From the NCBI GenBank assembly GCA_030272155.1, contig CP126197.1, positions 3,526,001 through 3,590,000 of the forward strand: 64,000 bases of DNA, given 5' to 3'. The stretch's first letter is position 1; each line of letters begins with the position of its first letter. The notes beneath the pieces were generated by a model. The model ran no database searches. It saw only the letters and a program-made list of their open reading frames with translations, and was not told the origin of the DNA. Both the position numbers and the translations under genes were made by a program. The stretch comes from Tetradesmus obliquus. Taxonomy: Eukaryota > Chlorophyta > Chlorophyceae > Sphaeropleales > Scenedesmaceae. Positions 34,032 through 45,900 of this stretch are shown here, one piece after another.

Positions 34032-35197
34032 ATGTTTGGAAGCCTGCTCGCAGGACTTATCGGAGTTGGCCGGCCCCGCAGCCGGGAGGACATCATAAAT
34101 AGTCACATCGCAGCCGTAAAAGACATCACGAAGTTTCTGTCAGGCGCTGGAACGCGGGTCCATTGCAGCAACCCCAGGTTGGCCAAGCCTGCATGCTTTG
34201 GGAGGCCCCCAGCACTCAGCAGCTGCAGCCCCATCTTGTGCAGTGAGCTGCAGTTGGATGCAGTGCATAAGGGCCACGTGCTGTTTGGCACGCTGGTGGT
34301 TGATGCACTGCTGATGAGCAGCGTACAGACTGTGCTGGAGGATGAAGAAGGGCAAGTTGTCAAGGTGCGTTGACAGCGTCATCAGGATAATCGTGTGCCC
34401 ACATACGTTTGTGTGTTTGTCAAGCTGATGTTAACCTTGGAAATCACTGGCAGCGGAGATAAAGCACCTTCATCCGATGCACGCATCACACAGCAGTGCT
34501 CGCCTGCCAGGTGCAAGGCTTGTCAATTGACACAACAAATGATGTCCGTCGGCATTCTGGTGCTGCTGCTGCTGCTGCTGCTCCTGCTGAGTTCGGACTG
34601 CTGACTGCTGACTGCTGACTGCTGACTGCACTGATGTGCCCCTGTCACACACGCAGCTGCACATCTACAACACACCGCAGCTGCGCCGCAACACGCCAGC
34701 CGGCCAGCCTGCTGACATCGCTGCAGCGCAGCGCGTGTTCCCCAAGGGCCAGCGCATCGCCATCCTTGAGCCGTACTTCAAGGTCATGATGGATGGCAGC
34801 TTGGGGGTGCGCGTGGACAACCCAGCAGAGGTGAGCGGGTGGCTGAAACCAAATGTTATAATATCGAGTTGGGCATGGTCACCATGTACGGTACAGCTAT
34901 TACGAATGGCTTGTGGTTGACACTGTGATGGATGGCAGCCAGTCTCTGTGGGCTGCCCGGCAGCTGATGAGCTGTGAAGCTGTTAGTTTGGCATAGCTAG
35001 CTAGTTTTGATACGGCCTAGCTGTACCAAAATCCCTGAAGGTTTGTGGGCCCTGGGGGGTTTGTGATGCGACTGCCATGCATCAGGGATGTGTGTGAGTC
35101 TGCGAGCCTGCTGACATGCATCTTTGTTCATCGATTACCCCTGTATGCTGTACATAGCAGCTGTATAGAGTCGTCTTTTTACATATACCCTGCATGG

Positions 35198-35238
<41 letters not shown>

Positions 35239-35419
35239 TGTCTGCCAGGTGATCTTCCTGGATGAGTCAGGCTGCCCAGTGAAAGTGCCCCTGCAGATAG
35301 CTGCGTCCAGCAGCAACAGCAGCAGCGCTGGCGCTGGTGGCAGCAGCAGCGGTGCTGCGAGCGTGCCAAGCAAACCGAAGGGGCCCAACAAGAAAAAGGG
35401 CAAGGGCAAGAAGAAGTGA
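34032..35419 (+). CDS. Small conserved-looking protein with Lys-rich tail, function unknown
   Basis: Three phase-0 exons (34032-34364, 34657-34830, 35249-35419) give 225 residues. The start MFGSLLAGLIGVGRPRSRED follows a G+C-poorer leader. The middle has GHVLFGTLVVDALLMSSVQTVLEDEEG, LHIYNTPQLRR, AAQRVFPKGQRIAILEPYFKVMMDGSLGVRVDNPAEVIFLD. The tail is Ser/Gly-rich and ends PKGPNKKKGKGKKK. The FPKG-x-RIAI-x-EPYxKV-x-DG-x-x-GVRVD pattern recalls a segment found in plant TPR/SET-type proteins, but no TPR or SET domain is present. A possible unspliced insertion (residues ~38-70, Cys/Pro-rich) may be an extra intron. Function unassigned. Its introns end in simple repeats: GACTGCT at 34601-34630 and CCTG at 35198-35245. 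Confidence 0.6.
34601..34630. repeat. (GACTGCT)n tandem repeat near acceptor
   Basis: Four to five copies of a seven-base unit, ending 26 bases before the exon-2 acceptor of the 34-kb gene. Confidence 0.75.
35198..35245. repeat. (CCTG)n microsatellite at the exon-3 acceptor
   Basis: About nine CCTG units, then two GTCT units, run directly into the acceptor CTGCCAG. They may serve as its polypyrimidine tract, so length changes could affect splicing. Confidence 0.8.
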
Positions 35420-36744
35420 CACAGCGGTACGACAGCAGCGCAGCAGCATATGGAACCATCGTTGTTTGTTGTTACTCGTCACCATGTGAGTCATATATTG
35501 AATGGCATGGCTGCTGTGCTAAATGCAGCAAAGTCTCGTGCGAGGTGTGATCCAGCTCCCATAGGAGCGGCCTGCAACAGGCATGCCGGTTGATATCCCT
35601 GCTGCGAGTAAGCACAGCCTTAGCATTGAGGCTGAGCTATCGGCCTGACAGGGTCTCTACACACTGCTCCATCGTGGTGTGAATGGTTTGTGCAGTTTGG
35701 TCGGGCTCCAAGGGTGTTTGGCAATCTGATGTCCAAAATGGCACGCATATGCGGCACACATATGTATGTAGTCTGTGATTTGCAGCGCTCTGCTGTGGCT
35801 GTGCACTGCTCTGTGGTTGCTGAACCCTGAGTAACACATGCCATGCTCGGTGCTTGCCTATAGCCAGCACACTCGCAGTGAAACACTGTTGGGTGTGAGA
35901 TTAAAGAAAAGGTTGTTGGGGCACGTCCTTTTCGAATTCAGTCTGGCCGCCTTTGTGTGAAAAAGTGAAAAGTATCTGGATACACCCAACCCCTACACAC
36001 GCGTCTGCGATTACGAGCTTGAACACCCCGTGCTTTCATGGAAGCTAATCTTTATGGTTACATGTATGTAGAGAAGTAACGGGATAGCTCAATGGCTCCA
36101 TATGGATTGCTGACTAGTTGTACACCAGTTGCTACAGATGTTGGCAATCACTCAGCTGCCAATTGGCAAGGGCAGGCCCATGGGCCAATTTGATCGTTTG
36201 TTGCACACTTTGCATTGAATGTTGCTTGATCATGGTGCGCACCTCCTCCTCAGTGAGGCATGCCACCTCCTCCTCAGTGAGGATGATGATGTCCTCGCAT
36301 TGTTAACATGTTGGCCTGCAGCCCATCTGTGCACAGATGCCGGGGCAACAGTGTGGTCATGACCAGAACGCAGGCCACCAAAACAGTTACAGTCAACACG
36401 CTGAGCTATGTTGGCCAGAAAAAACTGCTGCAGCTGCAGCTTAGGACGCATGGCTCAGTGGATGAAACGCTAGACATCAGGCATCACGTGCCGGTCTACC
36501 AGCAGGGTTGACCACCACATTGCGGCAAGAAAGACAATGTGCGCAGAAGATGCCGTTGTGCGTCTGCGCTCAAACGACGCCAGGAGAGCTGACGCTCACA
36601 ACACAAAATTGTGCAGCCACTACCTCTGCAGACTGGCAACTGCTGATTCGTCCACCTGGACTTCAGACTCCATTTTTCGACAAGCAGCAGCAGATGCACT
36701 GCAAAGCAGCGGCGCACTTAAGCCACTGAACCTCAAGCGATGTC
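35420..36744. other. Convergent intergenic region
   Basis: The 34-kb gene ends at its left and the MYND gene (minus) at its right, so it should hold two 3' UTRs. A short direct repeat (CACCTCCTCCTCAGTGAGG, twice) lies at 36241-36283. No coding exon supported. Confidence 0.45.
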
Positions 36745-39700
36745 TCACTTGCACCTGCCACCTGCCGCAAGCTTGCACACCACCTTGTGCTGCTTCCAGT
36801 GGCTCTCAAAGCACACCTTGCTGCAGTAGGCAGCGCCGCACCTGGGGCAGGCAACAGCTGCTGCTGCTGCTGCCTCACTGACCTTGTCCAGGCAGCAGCA
36901 GGCGTGGCTGCTGCAGCACAGCCGCTGCGGCAGCGCAGCAACCAGCGCCTCTCCAAGCTCCTGCATGGTGTTGCAAACAGCAGTGCGCTTGCATTGCCTA
37001 GCATGCCAAGCGCATCCTCGAAATCATCCCACACATTAATAGAGGCACGCGGGTCCTGCTGCCCAACTAAACCGTCCAGTAGCAGGTTAGCCATGACCGC
37101 AGTGGCTGTTGCTGCCTTGCAAGTCCTTGTAGGTCCTGCAAGCGTCAAGCGACAAACTACGCTAGCTCACCCACCGATGCACCAACTACCACTGGGCGCT
37201 TGTTGTCTGGCCTCTTACTAAAGCGCACCTGTACGTTGGAAGCAACTTCAACTGCTAGCCACTGATTGACTGCACGCCAGCAGGCGCCCTCCCCGCTCAC
37301 AACAGCGCTCTGCTCAACTGCTGCCTTGAGCGCACTCCAGCGCTGCAAGCTGCATTGCAGTGCAGCTGCACGCCGCAGCAGCTTGCCGATCACCTGCATA
37401 AGTAAAAGGCATACATGGGAGAGAATAGTCACATGTGGGTCCTGGCACCATCTTTATGTTATGGGCCATAGGGTGAACTCATGGTCTGAGACCAGAAAGT
37501 AAGAGAGTGAGCAAGGGGGGGGGGGGGGGGGGGGGGCACTCCAGAAAGTCCAGGACAGCATCACCAAAAACCCAACCAGGGCCCAGCCCCCCCCCCCCCC
37601 CCCCCCGCCGTTGCCCCAAAAAGTCGCGTGTATAGGCCTGTTACTTGATTTTTCGCTATCATATAGCTGCAACGACACGTTTTTACGGCCTGAGCTGTGT
37701 TCACACATGTTTCAGGGACCATTCTGCCGCTCTGATCTGGCCCAAAAACCTTGCTGTTGCTGGGGTTCGACGTGAGGTCAGTCCATTGCCATGGCTGGCC
37801 AGCTGCTCCACATGTCTGTGATTGTTTACTGGTAACATTAACGTGTGTGGAAATGATAGAACATGATGTAAGCTTTCAAAGGAGCTTGCTCTGCCTTCCA
37901 TCAAGCTCCTAACCAAAAAGTTAAAAAACTTTGAGACAAAAAGTGACCAGCCCCCCAGACACCCCCCCACCCCCCCCCCTTCCAAAATGTACCTCAGATT
38001 CCCCTCAAAAAATGACAGTAGTTATTTTTAATAACATATAACATATCCTGAAGTTCTCAGGAGGAAAGGAATGATGGTGCTGTCAGGGGATGGAGTGCCC
38101 CCCCCCCCCCCCCCCCCCTTGGAGTGAGCACCAAAACACGATGCAACCTCTGACAGCACGGCAGACTGCGGAGATGCGTGTGTCAGCAACCATGTGTAAA
38201 TGAACCAACCCAGCAACTCCCAGGCATACAGTAAAGAAAGAACACGACTCCACCACGGCAGATGTGCACTGCAGCGACTGACCGGGCGGCAGTGGCTCGA
38301 CTGCATGCATGTGGTGGCACAGCCGTTACATGTACGTGTGTATCTGTCAACCCAACCCACCGTGGCATACGCCGCATCACTGACGCCTGGCAAGAACAAG
38401 GTCAGCAGCTGCTCCTTTAGCTGGTCAGTGATGCTGCTCCACATCTTCTGCGCGTGGTCAGCATTTGAGGCTGCTGTTTGGAAGCCCTTACATGGCAGCA
38501 GCGCCAGCAGCTGTGCCAGCAGCAGCAAGATGCGGCCAGCCACATGCAGCCACGGAGCTGCACCAGGGCCCAGATGCAACGCCAGGCTGCTGCTGCTGAG
38601 GCGATGCTGCACTGGTGTGGTGTCAGCTGGCATTGCCAAGAAGCTTAGACTGCTAAGCAGTGCGGCCAGCAGCTCGCTGCAAGACTTGATTCCGGTCCAT
38701 AGGTGGCTGAGGCCCTGCTCATCCTGCACATACACTTCCTCGGCCGCTTTTGAGCTAGTTGCGCTGTAGCACTTGCAGCTAGTGGTCAGTAAGCCATGCA
38801 GGCGCGGCGCCAGCTGCAGCAGGCCCGTGGCGGCTGCTGCAGCACGCAGCTTGCCCGACTTCGCTGCATGCACAAAGGCATCTATGCCAACGCTGGTTGT
38901 GCAGAGTAGCGCGTATTTTGCGGCGCTTTCTGCCCCCTGCTGGTAGCGCTCGTCAGCCAACCTAGCATCTGTCACGTACCCGGCAGGAATGAGCTGCTTG
39001 ACCTTGGCGCGCATTGCTGTCTCCAGCTGTGCTGTGGCTGTAACAGGCAGGTCAAACAGCACATCTGCCACCTGTGCAGGATTCGAGGCTGCAATCAAAT
39101 TGCAAGTGCATGCCAGCACAGCAACAACAAGAAAAGTTAGGCAAAGCGGGAAAGTACAGACAAGCTGACTACTGTGCAGCACCAAGCCTGGACTGCTGAC
39201 TCGCTCTGCAGAAACATGTCAGGCACGCCGCAGCGTGCCGTGAAAGTGTTGCACCTTTTTCGCAGTGGATTCATGAGTATTGGCAGCTTATGTAGCAACT
39301 TGGGATTTGCCGGGTGTTTCATCAGCTGCTGCCCTGTCAAGCAAGGAACACGCTGCTGCTGCTGCTGCTGCTGCTGAGCGTGCCTCACCATCAAAGAGCC
39401 CATCCAGCAAGCGATGGGATGTGAATGTCACCAGCGCCACTCGGTTCTGCACGACGTTGTGGGCTGCTGGCAGCCGCGCTGCCTCCACTGCACTGCCATC
39501 CAGCAGATGCTGCACTGCCGGCAGCAGCAGCTGCACCAGCGGCTGCAGCAGCATCCTGCCGGGGTACCGCTGCCCGCTGCTGCACGCCACTGCCATGGCT
39601 GCAGGCAGACCCTCAGTTGCTGATGCTCTATATGCACGCTCTGCATGCCGCCTGTTGATTTGGATTGTGTCCATCAACGCCAGTCCCCTCGTCATCAGAT

Positions 39701-40707
39701 GCAGGCTAGGGGACAGCACTAACAGCTCCAATGTCAGCAGCATTTACGATGCATACAGCTGCGGGGGGTACATCCCCAGCTTGCGCTGCTGCCACTGCTT
39801 GCTGTGCCGCTCGCGCAACACATTGTACTGTGCTGCAATGATGCTGCGAGCCCCTTCTGCTGAACTTGACCCGAGCGGGTTGCTTCCTAGATCTGAATCT
39901 GGATCTGCCAGGCATGCTTCGCTCAGGCCAACTGACACGAGCGCTGCCTGGTGGAACGGCGGCACGCGCAAACCCTGGTGTTGCTGCTGCTGCCGCTGCT
40001 GTAGCCGCCGCTGCTGCCGGGTCAGTGTCTGGAGCGCTGCTGCGCCATCGCTGCTGCTGTCGCTCCAGAAGTCAGCTGGGAGCGGCACTGGTGACTGTCC
40101 CCTGGCTTGCTTGTGCGCCGAGTATGCTACAAGCGCCATGACTGTTACAAGCAGCAGCAGCAAGTCATCAGAGGCCAGCAGCGCCGCTGCTGCAGGGTCT
40201 GCTCTCAGCCCTGCATCAATTGTGTGGGAGAACACCACTGCCATCCAGGCCGCTAGCTTAATGGCAGCGTTCTGTGCAGCCAGCAGTGACCTGCTCATGC
40301 TGCTGCTGCTGCTGCTGCCCCAAGCCTGATTGCTGTCACTGCAACTGCTGCTGCCAGTGCTGCTGCGAACCGCATCAGCACCAGAGTTGCTGCTGCTGCT
40401 GCTGCTGCTGCTTGCGCCCGAACTCATAGTCTCTGCAGGTGCCAACCGCAGGCTGCTTGAAAACGCTGCTGAGAGCTCGGCTGGTTGCCGCTGCTGCAGA
40501 CGTGCGCTGCAGATGCGTAATACTGTTACTGCTAGCGCTGCCGCTGGCTGCAAGTCAGGCAGTGTTGAAGGCGGAGCACCATCAGGGCGCATACCTAGCC
40601 AGTTGAAGCACAGCCGCTGCACTAGGTGCAGCAGTACTTGTGCCGCTTCCTCCGCATAAGTGCTGCTGCAGCGCTTGTCAAGCATGCGTGCACCGAGCTC
40701 GCTAGTA

Positions 40708-40752
<45 letters not shown>

Positions 40753-41578
40753 AAGGCTGCATCCACTGCAGTGCATGCTGCTCCCAAGGCAGCAAACAAA
40801 TTAGTGTCAGTGGAGCCGACGCTGCCAGCAGCCAGCTTTGTTAGCCCGGCGGCCTTGCTTGGTGCTGCAAGCACATAAGATGCGCAGCATAACTGCATTG
40901 CTGCACAGAGCTGCAGCAGAGCACCCAACGGACCCTGCAGCTGCTCGCTCGCAGCCCCAAGCCGCAGCCGGCGCCCATGCTGTGCTGCTTCTGGTAGCAA
41001 TAAGGGCAGCTGCTGCTGCACGCTTCCGCTCCTGTCTGCCATGTGCCTGTGATGAGCAGTGAAGCGCCAACAACATGGGTTCGCACTCGTGAATGGACAA
41101 AATGCAGGGCCCCAAGCAGCACGTGTGCTTGTGGGAAACAGGTGGCAGCAGTGTAGCAGTGCTGCTTGCAAGCACCTGAAGTTTGCGGGACAGGACGCAA
41201 CTTGACATGTACAACATACATGTACGTGATTGTACGCTGCTAAGGGCAGCCATGACAGCAACACTCTGAAGTGAGATATCCTGACTTTGAAGTTCACGCA
41301 GCAGTAGTGCCCAAGCAGATGTGGCCAGCTTACCAGAGCTGCACTGCTGCGGCCTCTGCCAGGGCATCAATCAAGCCGGTCTTTTCAAAGTCTGCCTGAA
41401 ATTGACGAGCAGCTGCTGTTGTCTGGTGCTCCTGGCCTGTGTGCTGCAGGCATGAGCGATACAGCACAAGCACCTGCGCTTGCGTTGCGCTGTCTTCCAG
41501 CTTATTTGTAGAGTTCGGAGTGGAGACGCGGTATAGCAGGCTCTTGACCTGTAATGTGGCCCATGCTGCGAATGCCAT
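36745..41578 (-). CDS. Large helical protein with C-terminal MYND zinc finger
   Basis: A seven-exon model (41578-41334, 41046-39757, 39705-39389, 39088-38361, 37393-37171, 37135-37035, 36960-36745) keeps phase and gives 1039 residues. Most is Ala/Leu-rich helix with Q and S tracts. The C-terminus has CPRCGAAYCSKVCFESHWKQ and then HKVVC. This is the CxxC-x4-C-x3-C-x7-H-x3-C half of a MYND finger; the first Cys pair must come from the CCSSHACCC cluster just before. MYND fingers bind proline-rich partners. Three introns are very short: 39756-39706 (51), 37170-37136 (35) and 37034-36961 (74). The last could instead be a frameshift, because reading through gives VWDDFEDALGMLGNASALLF and then the MYND frame one base off. 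Many such MYND proteins occur in chlorophytes; function unknown. Confidence 0.6.
37418..37455 (-). repeat. Dispersed short repeat, copy 2 (minus orientation)
   Basis: The reverse complement reads AAGATGGTGCCAGGACCCAC followed by ATGTGACTATTCTCTC, matching copies at 27463 and 43401. It lies just upstream of exon 5 in the long intron of the MYND gene. Confidence 0.7.
37515..38118. repeat. G22 / C20 / C-rich / C21 homopolymer cluster
   Basis: Runs of G at 37515-37536 and C at 37587-37606, C-rich at 37962-37980, and C at 38098-38118. All lie in the ~970-base intron 4 of the MYND gene. The G22 and C20 runs are 50 bases apart in inverted orientation and could pair; G22 could also form a quadruplex. 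Homopolymer lengths may be inexact in any assembly. Confidence 0.8.
40711..40752. repeat. (CTG)14 tract coding poly-Gln in the MYND gene
   Basis: Fourteen CTG triplets on the plus strand, read as CAG (Gln) on the coding strand within exon 2. Confidence 0.75.
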
Positions 41579-42954
41579 GCGACCAGCCGAGTGGGTGTGA
41601 GAAGACAGTTTCGGACACCCCAGGTCGCAGGTTCAACAATATTGAACAAGGTTAGTTACTGCAAGTGTAACTTGGATTTTCAATTATCAAACCTTCAAAC
41701 AGGCTAGGGGCCGTCAACAGATGGGCAGGGGGCTGGTGTGCTGGTGTCACCAGTTGCTTGTCATTTTGTTCAAATTGCGAGAATCTCCAAATTCCAATAT
41801 GTGCTGTTCACTGCATTGCACAATATTCGATGACATCGATAGGCAGAGGTGGTGCCCATGGAGTCATCGCGCGGACAAGTCCTCAACAAACAAACAACCA
41901 TGTTCCAGCCATGGATCAGGCCACATGCAACACCTGTCCTGCAAACCCCAGGACAGATGACAAAGGGCACATCAATGTCACCTGTCTGAAAATCTGAAAA
42001 CGTATGCTTGTCCTTCACTTTGAGCAGACCAGGCCACGCGCTGAACCCTGCAGATGCGCTGCATCTCCTGCCAGCTGGCAGGGGCCTGCTAGGAGTCAAG
42101 CTGCAGTCAGGTTAGTTACACAAAAGCCTTGGCCACTCCACAAGGGCTTCCTATCTGCTGGAATCGTTCTCTACCCTTTGCGCCTGCGTCAACAGACCAC
42201 TGCACTTGTTAATACCACAGACGCGTCACAATCGAAGCCACAACGCGACATAACAGGGGGGGGGGCAGGGGTCACAGGTGGTCCCGCCATTGGACCCCTA
42301 ACGACCCTGCCCTGCAACCTTCTCTGTGCCTACAGGTGAGAACTTTGCATGATGCTATGGCGCCGGGCAGCCGTGCCTACATGAACAGCCCCACTTGGAG
42401 TGCCAGGAGACTTTGGCGGGGGTCTTCTGGCTCGGCATTGCTTGAAGGTACGTACCTTCACCGGTGCGCAGCTGTGCATGACCAGCGTACTTCGGTATCC
42501 TGGTTTTGTCTAGAATTCGTCATTTTATAACGAATGGGCACAGTCCATCAGGGCCAAGCTCACTCTCACTTGATTATTTGCAGTGCTACTTTGCAGATCT
42601 CCTCCGCTTGCTGCTCCAGTGCTGTGCAGGCCAATGGTGTTGCTGAAGTAATAACATGATGAAGAAACCATCAGGTGCGCGGCCACACGTGTGGCAACAA
42701 CTTGGCAACTGTCCAAGGGCTGAGCTCAAGGCCGTGCTCACACCCTTAATCAATGTGCCTGGCAGTCTGCCTGCAGCCTGGCTGCCCACCAGCTGCAGCT
42801 CACCACCACCTACCCTACGTCACGTCACAGTATGATACCAGCCTGTCCAAACCATGCATAGTGTACTCAGCAGGCACGTATATGCATGCGCATGCACGGC
42901 TAGCCTAACCAGCCGTGCCCTAGCAGCACGGGCTTGGAGGTCGCAATCATGATT
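41579..42954. other. Intergenic region between MYND gene and cysteine protease gene
   Basis: It should hold the promoter of the MYND gene (minus, starting at 41578) and the 3' UTR of the protease gene (minus, ending at 42955). A G9 run lies at 42257-42265. No coding exon is supported; the open stretch at 42336-42530 lacks any recognisable feature. Confidence 0.45.
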
Positions 42955-45900
42955 TCAGGGCTTTGTCGAGTTGCCAGCTGGCTTCTTTGGGCACACCTTA
43001 GGGCCTCGCGTCAGCTTCTCCTTGCACTGCGCAGATTGTGCATCAGCTGTCTGCGCGCCCACGCACCTGCCCGAGGCTACACACCATACACACTGCGGCG
43101 TTTCCCCGCCATACATCAGGCAGCCGTCGCACGTGCTCAAGTCTCTGCAGCCAGCCCAAGAGTTGAAGGCTGCTGCATCTCCTGACAAGGGGCACTCTTT
43201 GGGGCCTTGCCCGTACCAGGAGTTGCACTGCTGGTTGGCGTGCTGGCACTCCACCAAGTCTGTGTTGGCGGCTGCGTACCAAGCACACAAGACAGCCGGC
43301 AGGGCAGGCACGGCTGTGTAAGTCTGTCAGGCAGCTCTACATTATTACTAACTGTGCATGCATATGACATCATTGATATTGAAATCAACCTGTGTGGCTC
43401 ATACCATCTAAGATGGTGCCCGGACCCACATGTAACTATCCTCTCTCTCAATGCACAGCAATTGTGATTGATCGCGACGGTGATCACAGTGCACAGTGCA
43501 AGATCTGCATGAGCAGCATGCATAGCGACAGTCATGCACAGCACTGCCTTTTACTGAACAGAATGCTGAAAGCAGTGTGCAGCTGCTTTTACAGGACACA
43601 TCGCAGCGGTGTGTGACAGTAGGAGTTTACGCATGGTAATTGCACAACACATGTCAGCGGTGTGTGTGTTGTGGGAGCTGCTCACCATCTAGGCACCACT
43701 TGCACTGGTAGGTAAATCTCAGGCACTCCCTGCAATTGCCCAGGCTGGCGCAGCGCACATCTGACTTGAGCTTCTGACCTCCAGGTTCCCCACCACTCAG
43801 CAGTTCCAGGTCCTTGACACGGTCAATGGGGCACTTGCTGATGTCCATAACCTCGCGCGAGCACACCTTGTTCTTGGTGGACAGGCAGGCGGGCTTGCTA
43901 TTCTTAAGGCCACCCTCGAAGCACCAGGTGCAGCCAGGGACCTCCTTGCACGCGTAGCAGGTTTTGAAAGCATCACACTGCTCATCTGCGGCAGCAGCAG
44001 TAGCAGAGCACCCCTGTATGAAGCACCAGCACTGGCTCAAGACCATCAGGCGCTTCCGCAACATTTTCTTCTTGCATGTTGATCAGGCTTAGAGCTTGAC
44101 ATGCACCATCATCCATCTGTCTGTGCACGCGAACCGCACAACTGGCCCCCACCCCGCGCGCCAGCATCCTTGACCTCCTGTATCAGCAAAGCAAACAACG
44201 CATTCACATCCATGCTGATGCTGTGTCACACAGCAAATTGCTGCGTCGATCCCCTTACCGGTCATGATGCCGCACACCAGCAGCTGCTGGCCTGTTGGCA
44301 GGTAGCTGCCAAGCTGAGAGATGCGATCTGCGTTGCGCAGCAGAAGCTCCTCCACTCGCAACTCAAGCCTGTCTGCAACCTTGGATACATAATCTCCAGG
44401 CTGCACCTGCAGCAGTGTGTGCATGCGTGTTGTGGCAGGTTGAAAGTTGTGCAAGATCGACTTGCAGGTATCTTGGAGGCTCGACAGCAAGCGGCTCTGT
44501 TGAGTCAGTGCTGCCGACAGCTGAATGTGATTGTGTTAGCAGTATTTTAATTGCTTGCATAATGATGGCGGCCTACACGGCTGGAGCAGCAACCTAGTTT
44601 GCATGCTGCATCCACAGTGCAGGTCTCACCGTGTACCAGAAGCAGCCTCTGCCCAGCTTTTTGTCTTGCACCAGTGGCAGTGTGAGCTTGACAGCGTGTT
44701 CAGGCACGAACATGATGCCATATGTGAAGGCGGGGTCGCCTACACCCAGTTGGTTGTACTTGACCTGCAAGTACGTTGCAATTGCTGATCCTGTCCAGTG
44801 TTCCCAAAATAAGACTTTGCTCAGCTTGTGTTTGACTACAACTTGGGACGTGTACTCAAAGTGACACAGCACAATAGCAAGGAGACTCGCCACGCGTCGA
44901 CGCAAGACATGACTGTGGCGGCACCAGCTGGCATCAAGGCTCAGGACCACTTAGCAAGACACACGGATCCCAAATTACTCCAGGAAAGCGTGGATGTCTG
45001 TTGCATACCAGCATTCATCATGTTCTAGTGTCCAGTTGTTCATGTGGCACGTGCCACAACATACACACGAAAGATATACCCCTTTTACAGTGGGATGCTG
45101 TCATACGTGCCTATCCTTGGCTAGGGGACCAGCACTGTGCTGAGCTGCATGGCTAGATATACCTTGCTGTTCAAGAACGTCATAATCCAGCCCAGTGGGC
45201 TGCCAGTTGGTTTGCTTGCATACTTCTATGTACTATAACAGCCTAGATGGTGCACTCACTCTCGCGTAGCCTCCATCGGCCCACTGTGGCCCCCAAGAGC
45301 TCCAGATAATCCAGCACTCGCGCACATTGTCATAGCCAGCAATAACAACAGCATGATTGACCGCTGCTCCTGCAGCTGTATCCAACTCGTTGCTGGCCTT
45401 TGCGTTATCATACACAGCTTTGCGGTTGGCCGGCACCTCAAACCACTGCTTGAAGCCAGCTGGCAGCGTCATGCGAGTCACTACTGACGCGCCGTGTTGA
45501 CGGATATGACGCTGGATCTGCAGGTGGGGCAGCAGCAAGGGGCAGCAAGAGGAGATAAATGCAAAGTCAAATGTTGTAAGACTGACAACTGGCGAGCTGC
45601 GCAGCAGGAATATGTACATAGGTTTGTGGGGTGATGCGGCATAATCATCTTATCATGTTGGCAACACTACCTCTGCCAGCGCTGTCCACACTCAATTACA
45701 AAGCAAGATATCTATGAGCCAACACAACTGTGTGATTCCATGCTTGCTGCAGAGTGATGAGTGCCTCTGCAGCTGAGTGGCTGCTGTAGCCTCAAAGATT
45801 CAGAAAAAGAAGCACATCCCATGCAGAGGCCGCACCTGTGGTATGTCTATCAGGTTGGCAAGCCGCGTGTAAGCAAAGCGCCCTTTGGGAAAGCGGGCAC

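Noticed and set aside
36787-37221. Plus-strand frame opposite the MYND exons
   Set aside because: The minus strand carries the Cys/His pattern of a MYND finger and phase-consistent exons; the plus frame is a shadow.
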